Assembly: GCF_026343125.1 (NCBI RefSeq)
Contig: NZ_JAPEMB010000001.1
Coordinates: forward strand, 248,001 to 312,000
Reading direction: 5' to 3'
Source: Streptomyces sp. NBC_00094
Lineage (GTDB): Bacteria > Actinomycetota > Actinomycetes > Streptomycetales > Streptomycetaceae
DNA: 64,000 nucleotides
Shown here: positions 45,197-53,129 of the stretch, in pieces
How positions within the stretch are numbered: the first letter of the stretch is position 1
Layout: every line of letters starts with the position of its first letter
The notes under the pieces: generated by a model
What the model saw: the letters and a program-made list of their open reading frames with translations, nothing else
Databases searched by the model: none
What the model was told of the DNA's origin: nothing
Translations under genes and position numbers: made by a program

Positions 45197-46807
45197 TCAG
45201 CCCGCCAGGTAGGCGTCGTCGAGGTTGAGATAGGAGAACTTGTTGAGCGTCACGCCGTGGAGCTTCTTGGCGGAGACCTGGACGGCGCCTCGGATGGCCA
45301 GGTCGATGATGAACGCCTCGTCGAGGAGGGTGTCGGTGATCTGCTGCCGGAGGGTGTTGGCACGGGCGCCGTCGGCGGGTGCGGTCCAGGCCTCGCGGAC
45401 GACCTTCGTGTAGGCGGCGGAGCGGTACTTCGAGGTGTTCTTGGCCTCGTTGAAGGGGTAGGCGCTGACGGCGAGGGTGGACGGCTGGACCTGGGCGAAG
45501 CTGTGGCTCATGGTCCAGAGGCCGGGCATCGTCTGGGAGATGAGGTTCTTCTGGGCGGTGGCGGGGTCGGTGGGCTGGAGGGTGACGTGGACGCCGATCT
45601 GCCGGAGGTCGTACTGGACGGCCTCGGCGAGCGCCGTCTCGCCGGGCAGGTTGATGTGGAGGAGCGGCAGGTCGAGCCGGGTGTGGCCGGCGGACCTGAG
45701 GAGTTCGCGGGCCTTGCCGGGGTTGTGCGTGTAGTGGGTGCGGCCGGCCTCGGTGAAGGCGGGCGAGGACTTGGGCCAGGGGGTGGCGGAGGCGAGTCCG
45801 TAGCCGCCGAGGACCTGCTGGAGGATCCGCTCGCGGTCGATGCCCCAGGCGAGGGCCTGCCGGACGGTCTTGTCGTTCAGCGGGGCGACGGTGGTGTTGA
45901 CGCCGAGATAGAGGGCGCCGCCGCCGGTGGAGTACTCGCTGATGGCGAGGTCGGGGGCGGAGGCGACGACGGTGAGGTTCTTGCCGGGGACGCTGAAGGA
46001 GAGTTGGGACTGTCCGGTGCGGAGGGAGGAGAGGAGTGCGTCGGCCTGGGGCACGATGCGGAACTCGACGCCGTCGAGGTAGGGGCGGTCGGGCTGCCAG
46101 TACGTCTCGTTGCGGGTGAAACTGAGGCCCGAGCCGGGGCTCCACTTGGTGAGCTTGAAGGGGCCGGTGCCATTGAGCCTCTTGCCGGTGACGGCGTCCT
46201 CGACGCTGTTCGGATCGGTGATGATCATGAACTCGAACAGGTCGAAGAGGTTGTTCACCGGGTGGGCGAGCTTCAGGACGAGCTCGTGGTCGCCGCGCTT
46301 CTCGAAGCCGGTGACCGCGGCGGCCGTGGCTCTCAACTGGGCGGCGCGGAGCGGGTTCTGAAGGTTCTTCACCGCGAAGATCACATCGTCGGCGGTGAAG
46401 GGGCGGCCGTCGTGGAAGGTGACGCCGCTGCGGAGGGCGAGGGTGATGCTCCGGCCGTCCTTCGCGTACTCCCACGAGGTGGCGAGTTCCGGCTGGGGCG
46501 TCAGTCGGTCGTCGTAGCGGGTGAGGGTGTTGTAGATCAGCCGGTGCTGCAGCGACTGGCCGCTCTGGGCGAAGAGCAGGCTGGGCGTGAAGTCCGTGTT
46601 GACGGCGACGGTGAGGGTGCCGCCGCGCCGGGGCTCCGCCCCGGCCTTGCCGGCCTCGCCCGCCTTGCCCGCCGGGGCCTCGGCCTCGGAGACCGCGGAG
46701 CGGCAGCCCGTGAGACCGAGTCCGAGGAGCAGGGCGCCACCGCCCGCGGCACGCAGGGTGGAGCGCCGGGAGGGGGCGGAGGGCGTGGTGGGGTACGACT
46801 CGGTCAT
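45197..46807 (-). CDS. ABC transporter substrate-binding lipoprotein (family 5)
   Basis: A 536-residue family 5 solute-binding protein. Residues 1-35 form a lipoprotein signal with twin Arg ('SRRSTLRAAGGGALLLGLGLTGC', lipobox Cys at about 35), followed by a flexible Ala/Glu/Lys linker. The body has 'LRSGVTFHDGRPFTADDVIFAVKNL' and 'ALAWGIDRERILQQV', both family hallmarks. It binds the substrate outside and hands it to the two permeases. The ligand is not a recognisable peptide type. The operon's FGE and sulfatase argue for a sulfate ester. The ATG at 46807 lies about 300 bp downstream of a leader peptide ORF. Confidence 0.92.
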   Translation of the reverse strand: MTESYPTTPSAPSRRSTLRAAGGGALLLGLGLTGCRSAVSEAEAPAGKAGEAGKAGAEPRRGGTLTVAVNTDFTPSLLFAQSGQSLQHRLIYNTLTRYDDRLTPQPELATSWEYAKDGRSITLALRSGVTFHDGRPFTADDVIFAVKNLQNPLRAAQLRATAAAVTGFEKRGDHELVLKLAHPVNNLFDLFEFMIITDPNSVEDAVTGKRLNGTGPFKLTKWSPGSGLSFTRNETYWQPDRPYLDGVEFRIVPQADALLSSLRTGQSQLSFSVPGKNLTVVASAPDLAISEYSTGGGALYLGVNTTVAPLNDKTVRQALAWGIDRERILQQVLGGYGLASATPWPKSSPAFTEAGRTHYTHNPGKARELLRSAGHTRLDLPLLHINLPGETALAEAVQYDLRQIGVHVTLQPTDPATAQKNLISQTMPGLWTMSHSFAQVQPSTLAVSAYPFNEAKNTSKYRSAAYTKVVREAWTAPADGARANTLRQQITDTLLDEAFIIDLAIRGAVQVSAKKLHGVTLNKFSYLNLDDAYLAG

Positions 46808-47104
46808 CGTTGCCTGCCTTGGAAGGGATCGGAGACCCGCGGGGCACGCCCGTTTCTTCCGCTGCGGGAGAAACGAGCGACACCGGATGCGCGGGGTACG
46901 CGGAAGACGCGGTACGGGAGGAGGTACGGCGGTACGGCCGTGCTGCCGGTCGACGTCGGGGTACGACGGAGCGCACCGGCCGACGCACCGGCGAAGGCCG
47001 GTGAGGCCGACGGAAGTTCAGGAAAGGTTCAGGGGAGATTCAACGGGCGCGGACGGGATCGCCACACCTGGAGGGGCGATCGGCCCGGCGGCCGGCGCGG
47101 GGGA
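46808..47104. promoter_or_regulatory. Leader region between leader peptide and transporter genes
   Basis: About 300 bp of untranslated leader with several GC-rich inverted stretches, for example around 47055-47100 and 46840-46870. If the short ORF at 47105-47176 is an attenuator, the alternative hairpins or the translation-blocked ribosome site must lie here. I cannot identify the switching stems by eye. Confidence 0.4.
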
Positions 47105-47176
47105 TCAGACGCGGACGGCACAGACCGCGCTGGCCTGTCGACAGAGGTCGACGTGCCTGCGGGAGATGAGGCGCAT
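47105..47176 (-). CDS. Cysteine-type attenuator leader peptide
   Basis: A 23-codon ORF starting 'MRLISRR' and containing RRHVDLCRQASAVC. This is the hallmark of the short actinobacterial leader peptides (xRRHVDLxR..SA.C) found before genes for sulfur uptake and cysteine supply, where ribosome stalling at Cys codons controls downstream expression. Two Cys codons lie in the second half. The ATG is 12-14 nt after the expected transcription start of the promoter at 47195-47224. It precedes the ABC-FGE-sulfatase operon by about 300 nt, so it links that operon to sulfur status. The type is recognised from sequence pattern; regulation here is inferred. Confidence 0.8.
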   Translation of the reverse strand: MRLISRRHVDLCRQASAVCAVRV

Positions 47177-47194
47177 GTCCGGATTCACGGGAGT

Positions 47195-47224
47195 AATATG
47201 ACAGCGGCCTCGCGGGGCGGTCAA
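47195..47224 (-). promoter_or_regulatory. Promoter of the leader peptide and sulfatase operon
   Basis: On the minus strand, TTGACC (47224-47219) and CATATT (47200-47195) are 18 bp apart, a good housekeeping-sigma (SigHrdB) match. Transcription would start near 47188 and give a very short 5' leader before the ATG at 47176. Confidence 0.6.
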
Positions 47225-47252
47225 CCGGTGGAGATCACATTCTGAGACGACA

Positions 47253-48482
47253 TCACCTGCCCCCCTCATCGGCGAGAAGCTCTTCAACCGTCTCAAGAGG
47301 CCTTCTGAACAGGGAATTCAGCAGAACCGTGCCCGCCGCGACCGGCAGTGTGGCCGGTCCGGCATGTGGACTGACGATGCGTTCGGGATCGTCGCAGACG
47401 TGCGAGAGGTCGATCGCCGCCCCGCGGATCTCCTCCAGATAGTCCGGTTCGAGGACGCTGGCGTGCTCGGTCACGACGACCAGGTCGGGATTGAGGACGT
47501 CGAGGAGCAGCGCGATGGCGCGGCCCACCGCCCGGGCCCGTTCGCGCAGCAGCCGGTCGGCGCGCCGGTCCCCGGCCGCGGCCGCGTCCACCACGAGGAA
47601 CGTGTCGGGCTCGGGGACGATCCCGCGGCGCACGGCGGTGAGCCCGAGCGCGGTGTTCGAGGCGGTCGCCTCCAGGCAGCCCGAACGCCCGCACGGGCAG
47701 AGGACCGTGGAGTCGGGCACGGGAAGGTGCGCCACGTCCCCGGCCGCCGATCCGGGGCCCTGGTGCACGATCCCGGCGAGCCCCACGGCGGCGTCGACGA
47801 CGTTCCCGATGAAGAGGTGGACGAGGCTTCGGCGGGCGGCGGGCCGCCCGAAGAGGATCTCCGACTGGGCGATGGAGCGGGCGTGGTTGTCCAGTCGTAC
47901 GGTGTGCCCGCCGAGGCCCCGGGCGAGTTCCGCGGCCAGCGGTCGGCGACGCCAGCCGAAGGCGTCGTGGCGGACGACCACACCCTCCGCGGGGTCCACC
48001 CAGCCACCGACCGCGGCGCCGACGCCCAGCAGCGGGCGCCCCTGGGCGTGCTCGTCGAGGAAGCCGCGCAGTGCGCCGGCGACGGCGGCGGGCAGGCCGT
48101 CCGGGGCGATGCCGTCGTGCGGGTACGAGCGGCGGGCGAGGACCCGGCCGCGCAGGTCGACGAGGCCGAGGGTCGAGCTGGGGACGCCGAGGTGGACGCC
48201 GCCGACGACCGGCCCGCCGACGGCTCCGACGTGCAGGTCGACGGGGATCTGCGGTCGTCCCACTCCCCCGCCTCCGGCGAGTTCCGGCAGCTCGCGCAGG
48301 AGGCCCAGCCGCGTGAGGTCGGTCGCCTGGCGCGAGACGGCGGCGGGGCTGAGGCCGGAGAGCCGGGCGACGGCGCCGCGGGCGACCGGACCGTGGTCGA
48401 GGACGGTCCGCAGCACGGTGGCGGCATTGGTCTCGCGCCGGCCGTCGCCTGCCATCCGGGTCCCGTGGGAGGTGGTCGTCAT
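47253..48482 (-). CDS. ROK-family transcriptional regulator
   Basis: A 409-residue ROK repressor-type protein. Residues about 15-75 form a MarR-like winged helix ('[43 protein letters not shown]'). The rest is the sugar-kinase-like ROK domain with the zinc motif '[14 protein letters not shown]'. The glucokinase-type Asp is less clear, as usual in regulators. The effector is normally a sugar or sugar derivative, which would suit a sulfated sugar. The ATG at 48482 follows GAGAGG. It lies upstream of the sulfatase operon on the same strand and divergent from the TauD/AtsK gene. Confidence 0.92.
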   Translation of the reverse strand: MTTTSHGTRMAGDGRRETNAATVLRTVLDHGPVARGAVARLSGLSPAAVSRQATDLTRLGLLRELPELAGGGGVGRPQIPVDLHVGAVGGPVVGGVHLGVPSSTLGLVDLRGRVLARRSYPHDGIAPDGLPAAVAGALRGFLDEHAQGRPLLGVGAAVGGWVDPAEGVVVRHDAFGWRRRPLAAELARGLGGHTVRLDNHARSIAQSEILFGRPAARRSLVHLFIGNVVDAAVGLAGIVHQGPGSAAGDVAHLPVPDSTVLCPCGRSGCLEATASNTALGLTAVRRGIVPEPDTFLVVDAAAAGDRRADRLLRERARAVGRAIALLLDVLNPDLVVVTEHASVLEPDYLEEIRGAAIDLSHVCDDPERIVSPHAGPATLPVAAGTVLLNSLFRRPLETVEELLADEGGR

Positions 48483-49038
48483 GGGTGCCTCTCTGCGTCA
48501 CTGTTGCGGCGGTGTGAATTCCCGGGGCGCCGGGCGGCGGAGCCTGGACGGCCCCGCCCGTAGGGGCCGCCCCCCTCCGGACTTCGGCGTATCACCGCTG
48601 GTCACACCGGGTCTGACGGAGCGGTACATGCCGGGGCGAGGGCGCCGAGCAGGCGCCGATTCAACCATCGCGGGCGGCGGTTCGGGGAGTCGGCGGGCGC
48701 TTGACGGCCGGCGACGGGCGCTGCGAGGCTCCGGGACATGTTCGCGACCTCCTCGTGTCCCGCCGGCTCCGGCGCCTGATCCTCGCGATCCTTCGCGTGA
48801 CCGGTTCGCCGCTCCCGCGCCCCGGCTGCCTCGCCGCCGCCCCCTCTCGTACAGCTCGCCCCACTCGCAGGGTCGTACACCTCGCAGGGTCGTACACCTC
48901 GCAGGGTCGTACACCTCCTGTCACGGTCGTACGCCTCGCCCCGGCGGCCCCTCTTCACCTCATCGCTTTCCCCTCATTACTTCCGCTCCGAAATTAATTC
49001 CGGAGCACTCCCGGAACCCCCGAAAGGACCCCACCACC
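48483..49038. promoter_or_regulatory. Divergent control region between the ROK and TauD/AtsK genes
   Basis: About 555 bp without a supported gene. Its main feature is a 17-bp triple repeat at 48864-48914. The last 60 bp before the dioxygenase gene are comparatively AT-rich (48960-49010), which is a likely promoter position. ORFs crossing the region show no protein-like composition. Confidence 0.5.
48864..48914. repeat. Three perfect 17-bp direct repeats
   Basis: CTCGCAGGGTCGTACAC occurs at 48864, 48881 and 48898 with no spacer, and a degenerate fourth copy (CGGTCGTACGC) follows at about 48924. The period of 17 bp and the place in a divergent promoter region recall operator arrays, though simple repeat expansion is also possible. 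Confidence 0.85.
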
Positions 49039-49983
49039 ATGTCGACCGCCACCACCACCGTCACCGTCCAGAAGGTCGGCGGCCGCCTCGGCGCCGTCAT
49101 CTCCGGCGTCCGCCTCGGCGGCGACCTCCCGGCGGAGACCGTCGCCGAGATCCGCGCCGCGCTCCTCGCCCACAAGGTCGTCTTCTTCCGGGGCCAGGAC
49201 CACCTGGACGAGGAGTCCCACGAGGCCTTCGGCAAGCTCCTCGGCACGCCCGTCGCCCACCCCACCGTCCCCTCCGTCGACGGCCGTTACTCCTTCCCGA
49301 TCGACTCCGACCACGGCGCCCGGGCCAACCAGTGGCACACCGACGTGACCTTCGTGCCGGCCTACCCCGCCTTCTCGATCCTGCGCGCGGTGACCATCCC
49401 GCCGTACGGCGGCAACACCCTCTGGGCCAACACCGCGACGGCGTACGCCAAGCTCCCCGAGCCGCTGCGCGCGCTCGCCGACAGCCTGCGCGCGGTGCAC
49501 TCCAACGACTACGACTACGCGGCCCTGCGCCCGGGCGTCCTGCCCGAACAGCTCGCGCGCTTCCGCGAGGTCTTCGCGTCGACGAAGTACCTGACCGAGC
49601 ACCCGGTCGTACGGGTCCACCCGGAGACCGGCGAACGGACCCTGCTGCTGGGCAACTTCGTCCAGCGGATCAGCGGCCTGACGGGCGCCGACTCCCGCGC
49701 CCTGCTCGCGCTCTTCCAGTCGCACGTCGAGCGTCCGGAGAACACCGTGCGCTGGCAGTGGCAGGTCGGCGACGTGGCCATCTGGGACAACCGCGCCACC
49801 CAGCACTACGGCGTGGACGACTCCGACGACCACGAGCGGAAGCTCCGCCGGGTGACCATCGACGGGGACGTGCCGGTCGGCGTGGACGGCGCCTCCTCGG
49901 TGCTCCTCGCGCCCGAGTCCGTACCGGACCCGGCGTTCGGCATCGCCTCCGGCGCGTCGACGGCGGAGCCCGCCGCGGTGTGA
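49039..49983 (+). CDS. TauD/AtsK-type 2-oxoglutarate-dependent dioxygenase
   Basis: A 314-residue TauD/TfdA-family Fe(II)/2-oxoglutarate dioxygenase, closer to AtsK-type alkylsulfatases than to taurine-specific TauD by eye. The iron residues are His and Asp in '[15 protein letters not shown]' and the distal His in '[13 protein letters not shown]'; '[13 protein letters not shown]' carries the 2-oxoglutarate-binding Arg. Such enzymes release sulfite or sulfate from sulfonates or alkyl sulfate esters during sulfur starvation. The ATG at 49039 follows GAAAGGA. Its place beside a sulfatase-transport operon with a cysteine-type leader supports a sulfur-scavenging role. Other TauD-family substrates cannot be excluded. 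Confidence 0.88.
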   Translation: MSTATTTVTVQKVGGRLGAVISGVRLGGDLPAETVAEIRAALLAHKVVFFRGQDHLDEESHEAFGKLLGTPVAHPTVPSVDGRYSFPIDSDHGARANQWHTDVTFVPAYPAFSILRAVTIPPYGGNTLWANTATAYAKLPEPLRALADSLRAVHSNDYDYAALRPGVLPEQLARFREVFASTKYLTEHPVVRVHPETGERTLLLGNFVQRISGLTGADSRALLALFQSHVERPENTVRWQWQVGDVAIWDNRATQHYGVDDSDDHERKLRRVTIDGDVPVGVDGASSVLLAPESVPDPAFGIASGASTAEPAAV

Positions 49984-49996
49984 CCACCCGCTCGGC

Positions 49997-50032
49997 GGCA
50001 CCCCGGACCGTCCCCGTACGGTCCGGGGTGCC
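49997..50032. terminator. Bidirectional terminator, 15-bp perfect stem
   Basis: GGCACCCCGGACCGT (49997-50011), loop CCCCGT and exact complement (50018-50032), between the convergent ends of the dioxygenase and cupin genes. Confidence 0.92.
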
Positions 50033-50048
50033 ACGGAGGCGGAAGCGG

Positions 50049-50420
50049 TCAGGAACCGGGCCGCTGGGCGTAGTCGCCGAACCCCACCCAGTCGAGGGCC
50101 ACGCAGGGGTCGTCGCCGAGGACCCAGGCGTCGTGTCCGGGCTTGACCTCCATGAAGTCACCGGCGCCGAACTCCACCGACTCGCCGTCGTCCATGACGA
50201 CCTTCATCCGGCCGCTGACGACGTACCCGACGTGTGACGCCTGGCAGCTGTCGGTGCCGACGATCGGCTTCACGTGCTTGGACCACTGCCAGCCCGGCTC
50301 GAACACGGCGCGGCCGACGGCACCGCGCTCCCCGTTGAGCAGGTCGAGCCTGCCCTTGCCGTCCTCGAAGGGACGGGTCTCGTCCGCTGAATCGAAGCTT
50401 CTCCGTACGATGCCGGCCAT
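50049..50420 (-). CDS. Cupin-domain protein
   Basis: A 123-residue single-cupin protein. The cupin strands are seen in 'WQWSKHVKPIVGTDSCQASHVGYVVSGRMKVVMDDGESVEFGAGDFMEVKPGHDAWVLGDDP', with 'PGHDAW' as the second motif and His residues for a metal in both. The ATG at 50420 follows GGGAGAG; the ORF extends 45 codons upstream without a ribosome site. The short N-terminus 'MAGIVRRSFDSADETRPFEDGKG' is common among small Streptomyces cupins. The function is unknown, and it may bind a small signal or act as a dioxygenase or isomerase. Confidence 0.87.
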   Translation of the reverse strand: MAGIVRRSFDSADETRPFEDGKGRLDLLNGERGAVGRAVFEPGWQWSKHVKPIVGTDSCQASHVGYVVSGRMKVVMDDGESVEFGAGDFMEVKPGHDAWVLGDDPCVALDWVGFGDYAQRPGS

Positions 50421-50679
50421 CGCGCTCTCCCGGCGTGCAGGGGTCGGGCCCCGAGTCCACTTCCAGGCTACGCCGGAACGGCGCGGGGCACCCGGCACAC
50501 CGCAGCCGGTCGCACGTTCGTCTCTTTGGTGAATTCCGGCATATTCGTGCCGCAAATTCTGTGCGCTTCCCCTACCGGACAGATCTACACATAAAGGCCA
50601 GATAAGCGCACAATGGAGCAGCGGCAGGATTGCCGCAAGCGCGGTCAGACGTGCATGACGCCAAAAGGAGGCGAGTCGT

Positions 50680-51117
50680 ATGGCCGACGTCTCTCACCGT
50701 CCTGGTGATATCGCGGGACACCCCGATGCCTCGGAAATGCGGGACCGTTATGCCCGCATGCTCCAGACACGAGGCGTCGCGGCGGTCGAGGAACTCGTGA
50801 TCCTCGCCGGAATCTACGCCGCGATCTCCGCGTGGACGGTTCACTTCTCCGCCGCCCGACCGGAACTGGCCATCACCAATCTGGTCGTCGGTATCGCACT
50901 CGCCGCACTCGGCCTGTGCATGTCGATTGCTCCGGAACGGTCACAGGACCTGAACTTCGTCGTACTGCTCATGGGCGCATGGCTGATCGTCGCCCCGTGG
51001 GTGGTCACGCGGAACCCCGACACCGGCATGATCCTGAGCAACGTGATCACCGGCGCGTGCGTCTGCCTGTTCTCCCTCACCGCCGGCGGACTGCTCATGA
51101 CCAAGAGAAGGACGTGA
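50680..51117 (+). CDS. SPW-repeat membrane protein
   Basis: A 145-residue membrane protein with four predicted helices and two SPW-like repeats ('YAAISAWTVHFSA' and 'GAWLIVAPWVVTRNP'), the hallmark of the SPW family. The family has no proven function; members are common in actinobacteria and proteobacteria. The ATG follows AAAGGAGGCG. The upstream region (50560-50660) is somewhat AT-rich, suggesting a promoter. The protein has a soluble N-terminal stretch of about 30 residues before the first helix. Confidence 0.88.
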   Translation: MADVSHRPGDIAGHPDASEMRDRYARMLQTRGVAAVEELVILAGIYAAISAWTVHFSAARPELAITNLVVGIALAALGLCMSIAPERSQDLNFVVLLMGAWLIVAPWVVTRNPDTGMILSNVITGACVCLFSLTAGGLLMTKRRT

Positions 51118-51305
51118 CGTTCTGAGTTCACCCCCGGAACGGCGGCCCCTCCCATCCCTGGAGGCGCCGCCGTTCACTGCGTCATGTCAGTGAACGGCCA
51201 CTACCGGATAACGGATCGCCCCGCCGGGTTTCCACCCCCACGTTCTGCGCAAAACTTCTCCCACCGGGACAGGATCCCGCTCGCCACCCAGTCCTTGGGG
51301 GAAAA

Positions 51306-51653
51306 GTGAACTGGTACCTCGACGTTCTGAAGAGATACGCGGACTTCACCGGACGCGCGCGCCGCAAGGAGTACTGGATGTACTCCCTGTTCACCTTGAT
51401 CGCGGTGCTCGTCCTCGCGATCATCGATTTCTCGCTCGGCACGTACCCGGTGCTCGTCGGCATCTACGGTCTCGCCACCCTCCTGCCCTCCCTCGGCGTC
51501 ACCGTCCGCCGCCTCCACGACACCGGCCGCTCCGGCTGGTGGTACCTCATCGCCCTCGTCCCGTTCGTGGGCGGCATCGTCCTGCTGGTGTTCACGGTCA
51601 TCGAGGGCGACGCCCACCCCAACGCCTACGGCGCCGACCCCAAGGCGTCCTGA
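51306..51653 (+). CDS. DUF805 membrane protein
   Basis: A 115-residue DUF805 protein. It opens 'MNWYLDVLKRYADFTGRARRKEYWMYSLF', the diagnostic start of the family, and has three to four membrane helices with 'LGVTVRRLHDTGRSGWWYLIALVPFVGGIVLL' near the end. The function of DUF805 is unknown, although some members occur with stress or toxin genes. The start is GTG preceded by TTGGGGGAA. Like the SPW protein before it, it looks like a separately transcribed envelope protein. Confidence 0.9.
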   Translation: MNWYLDVLKRYADFTGRARRKEYWMYSLFTLIAVLVLAIIDFSLGTYPVLVGIYGLATLLPSLGVTVRRLHDTGRSGWWYLIALVPFVGGIVLLVFTVIEGDAHPNAYGADPKAS

Positions 51654-51672
51654 GCCCACTGACGTACGACGT

Positions 51673-51712
51673 GTGAGGGCCCCCGGAAGGCGATCCTTCC
51701 GCGGGCCCTCAC
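51673..51712. terminator. Terminator hairpin after the DUF805 gene
   Basis: GTGAGGGCCC-CC-GGAAGG pairs with CCTTCC-GC-GGGCCCTCAC around a 4-nt loop, 19 bp after the stop. Confidence 0.9.
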
Positions 51713-51839
51713 GCGTCCCGCCGCATAGAGCCGGTACGGAGCGTTCGTCCGCACCGGCTTGTGCACGGCGGCGCACGACCGGTGCCGACAGCCGCGCCTA
51801 GCCTCACCACAAGGGCACCAACGAGGGGCGGTACCACCC

Positions 51840-53129
51840 GTGAACTGGCACATCCACGACTACCGCGAGAGCGATCTCGCCGCCGTCGTCCACCTGATCG
51901 ACACCACGGCCGAGCTCGGCCAGGAGTCGGTGTTCTCGCTCGCCGAGTGCATCGGGGCCCTCACCTCCCGGGAGCCGGCCGTCGTCGCCGTCCATCAGGG
52001 CGTACCCATCGGTGCCGCGCTCGCCTGTGTGTCCGGCGAGCGGGCATGGGTGATGCGGATCGCGATCTCCTCCGCGTGGCGCGGCCGAGGTCTGGCGAGC
52101 GCCCTGCTCGTGGAGCTGGAGCGACGGCTCGTGGCCGCCCGGGTCGGGCGGATCGCGTACGTCCTGCCGGAGGAGGAACTCCTCGGCGAGGGCCTCCTGA
52201 ACGCCGGGTACACCCGTCAGCCGGCCGTCGCGTACTTCGAGAAGGTGGAGCCCCTGCACGGACCGGCCGCCGGCCTCCTCGACGACCTGGGCGGGCGGCT
52301 GCTCCCCGGCGATCTGTGGGCGAAGGTCGCCGGGATGGAGCGGGAGAAGGACCTCATCGAGCGCCGGGTCGTGCTGCCCCTCGCGGAGCCCGAGCGGGCC
52401 ACCCGGCACGGGGTGCGGCCGCCGCGCGCGGTCTGTCTCTTCGGTCCGCCCGGCACCGGGAAGACCACCTTCGCGCGGGGTATCGCCTCCCGACTCGGCT
52501 GGCCCTTCGTGGAGATCCTGCCGTCCCGCCTCGCCGACGAGGGGAACCTCGCCGCCGCCCTGCGGTCGGCGTTCGCCCGGATCGCCGAGCTGGAGCGGGT
52601 CCTCGTCTTCATCGACGAGGTCGAGGAGATCGCCCCGGTCCGCTCGGAGCCCGCGCAGCCCGGTGGGATGCACGGTGTGACCAACGAACTCCTCAAGCTG
52701 ATACCGGGGTTCCGGGAGCGGGACGAGCGGCTGCTCGTCTGCGCCACCAACTCGATCCGCTCCCTCGACCCGGCGTTCCTGCGCCCCGGCCGCTTCGACT
52801 ACCTCATCCCGATCGGTACGCCGGACAAGGTGGCGCGCGCCGCGATCTGGGCCCGCTACACGGACGGGCGTACGGACGTCGACATCGACGAACTCGTCCT
52901 GGCGAGCGATCTGTTCACCCCGGCCGACATCGAGCACGCGGCCCGGATCGCCGCCCAGGCCTCCTTCGAGCGGGACCTCGTCGCGGTCGGCGGCCGGGGT
53001 GCGGACGCCCCGGCGCCCGGGGCGTCCACGGCGGACTACCTGGAGGCCATCGCGCAGTGCCGGCCGACCGTCACCCCGGAGATGGTCGAGCAGTTCGCCT
53101 CGGACATCACGACACACGCCCGGACCTGA
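51840..53129 (+). CDS. GNAT acetyltransferase fused to an AAA+ ATPase
   Basis: A 429-residue fusion. Residues 1-140 are a GNAT N-acetyltransferase ('AWVMRIAISSAWRGRGLASALLVELERRL' with the acetyl-CoA loop). Residues about 165-420 are a classic AAA+ module with Walker A 'GPPGTGKTT' (from Gly202), Walker B 'VLVFIDEVEE' near 253, the sensor 'LLVCATNSI' and arginine fingers in 'FLRPGRFDYL'. The lid 'DLFTPADIEHAARIAAQASF' resembles Cdc48/FtsH-type AAA proteins. No protease or substrate domain follows. A regulated acetyltransferase or a remodelling ATPase with an acetyl-CoA-sensing domain is possible. GAGGGGCGG precedes the GTG start. The 3' end overlaps the PfkB gene by 23 bp, tail to tail. Confidence 0.88.
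   Translation: MNWHIHDYRESDLAAVVHLIDTTAELGQESVFSLAECIGALTSREPAVVAVHQGVPIGAALACVSGERAWVMRIAISSAWRGRGLASALLVELERRLVAARVGRIAYVLPEEELLGEGLLNAGYTRQPAVAYFEKVEPLHGPAAGLLDDLGGRLLPGDLWAKVAGMEREKDLIERRVVLPLAEPERATRHGVRPPRAVCLFGPPGTGKTTFARGIASRLGWPFVEILPSRLADEGNLAAALRSAFARIAELERVLVFIDEVEEIAPVRSEPAQPGGMHGVTNELLKLIPGFRERDERLLVCATNSIRSLDPAFLRPGRFDYLIPIGTPDKVARAAIWARYTDGRTDVDIDELVLASDLFTPADIEHAARIAAQASFERDLVAVGGRGADAPAPGASTADYLEAIAQCRPTVTPEMVEQFASDITTHART

Noticed and set aside
48864..48914. Possible CRISPR array
   Set aside because: The 17-bp repeats are contiguous with no spacers and there are no cas genes.
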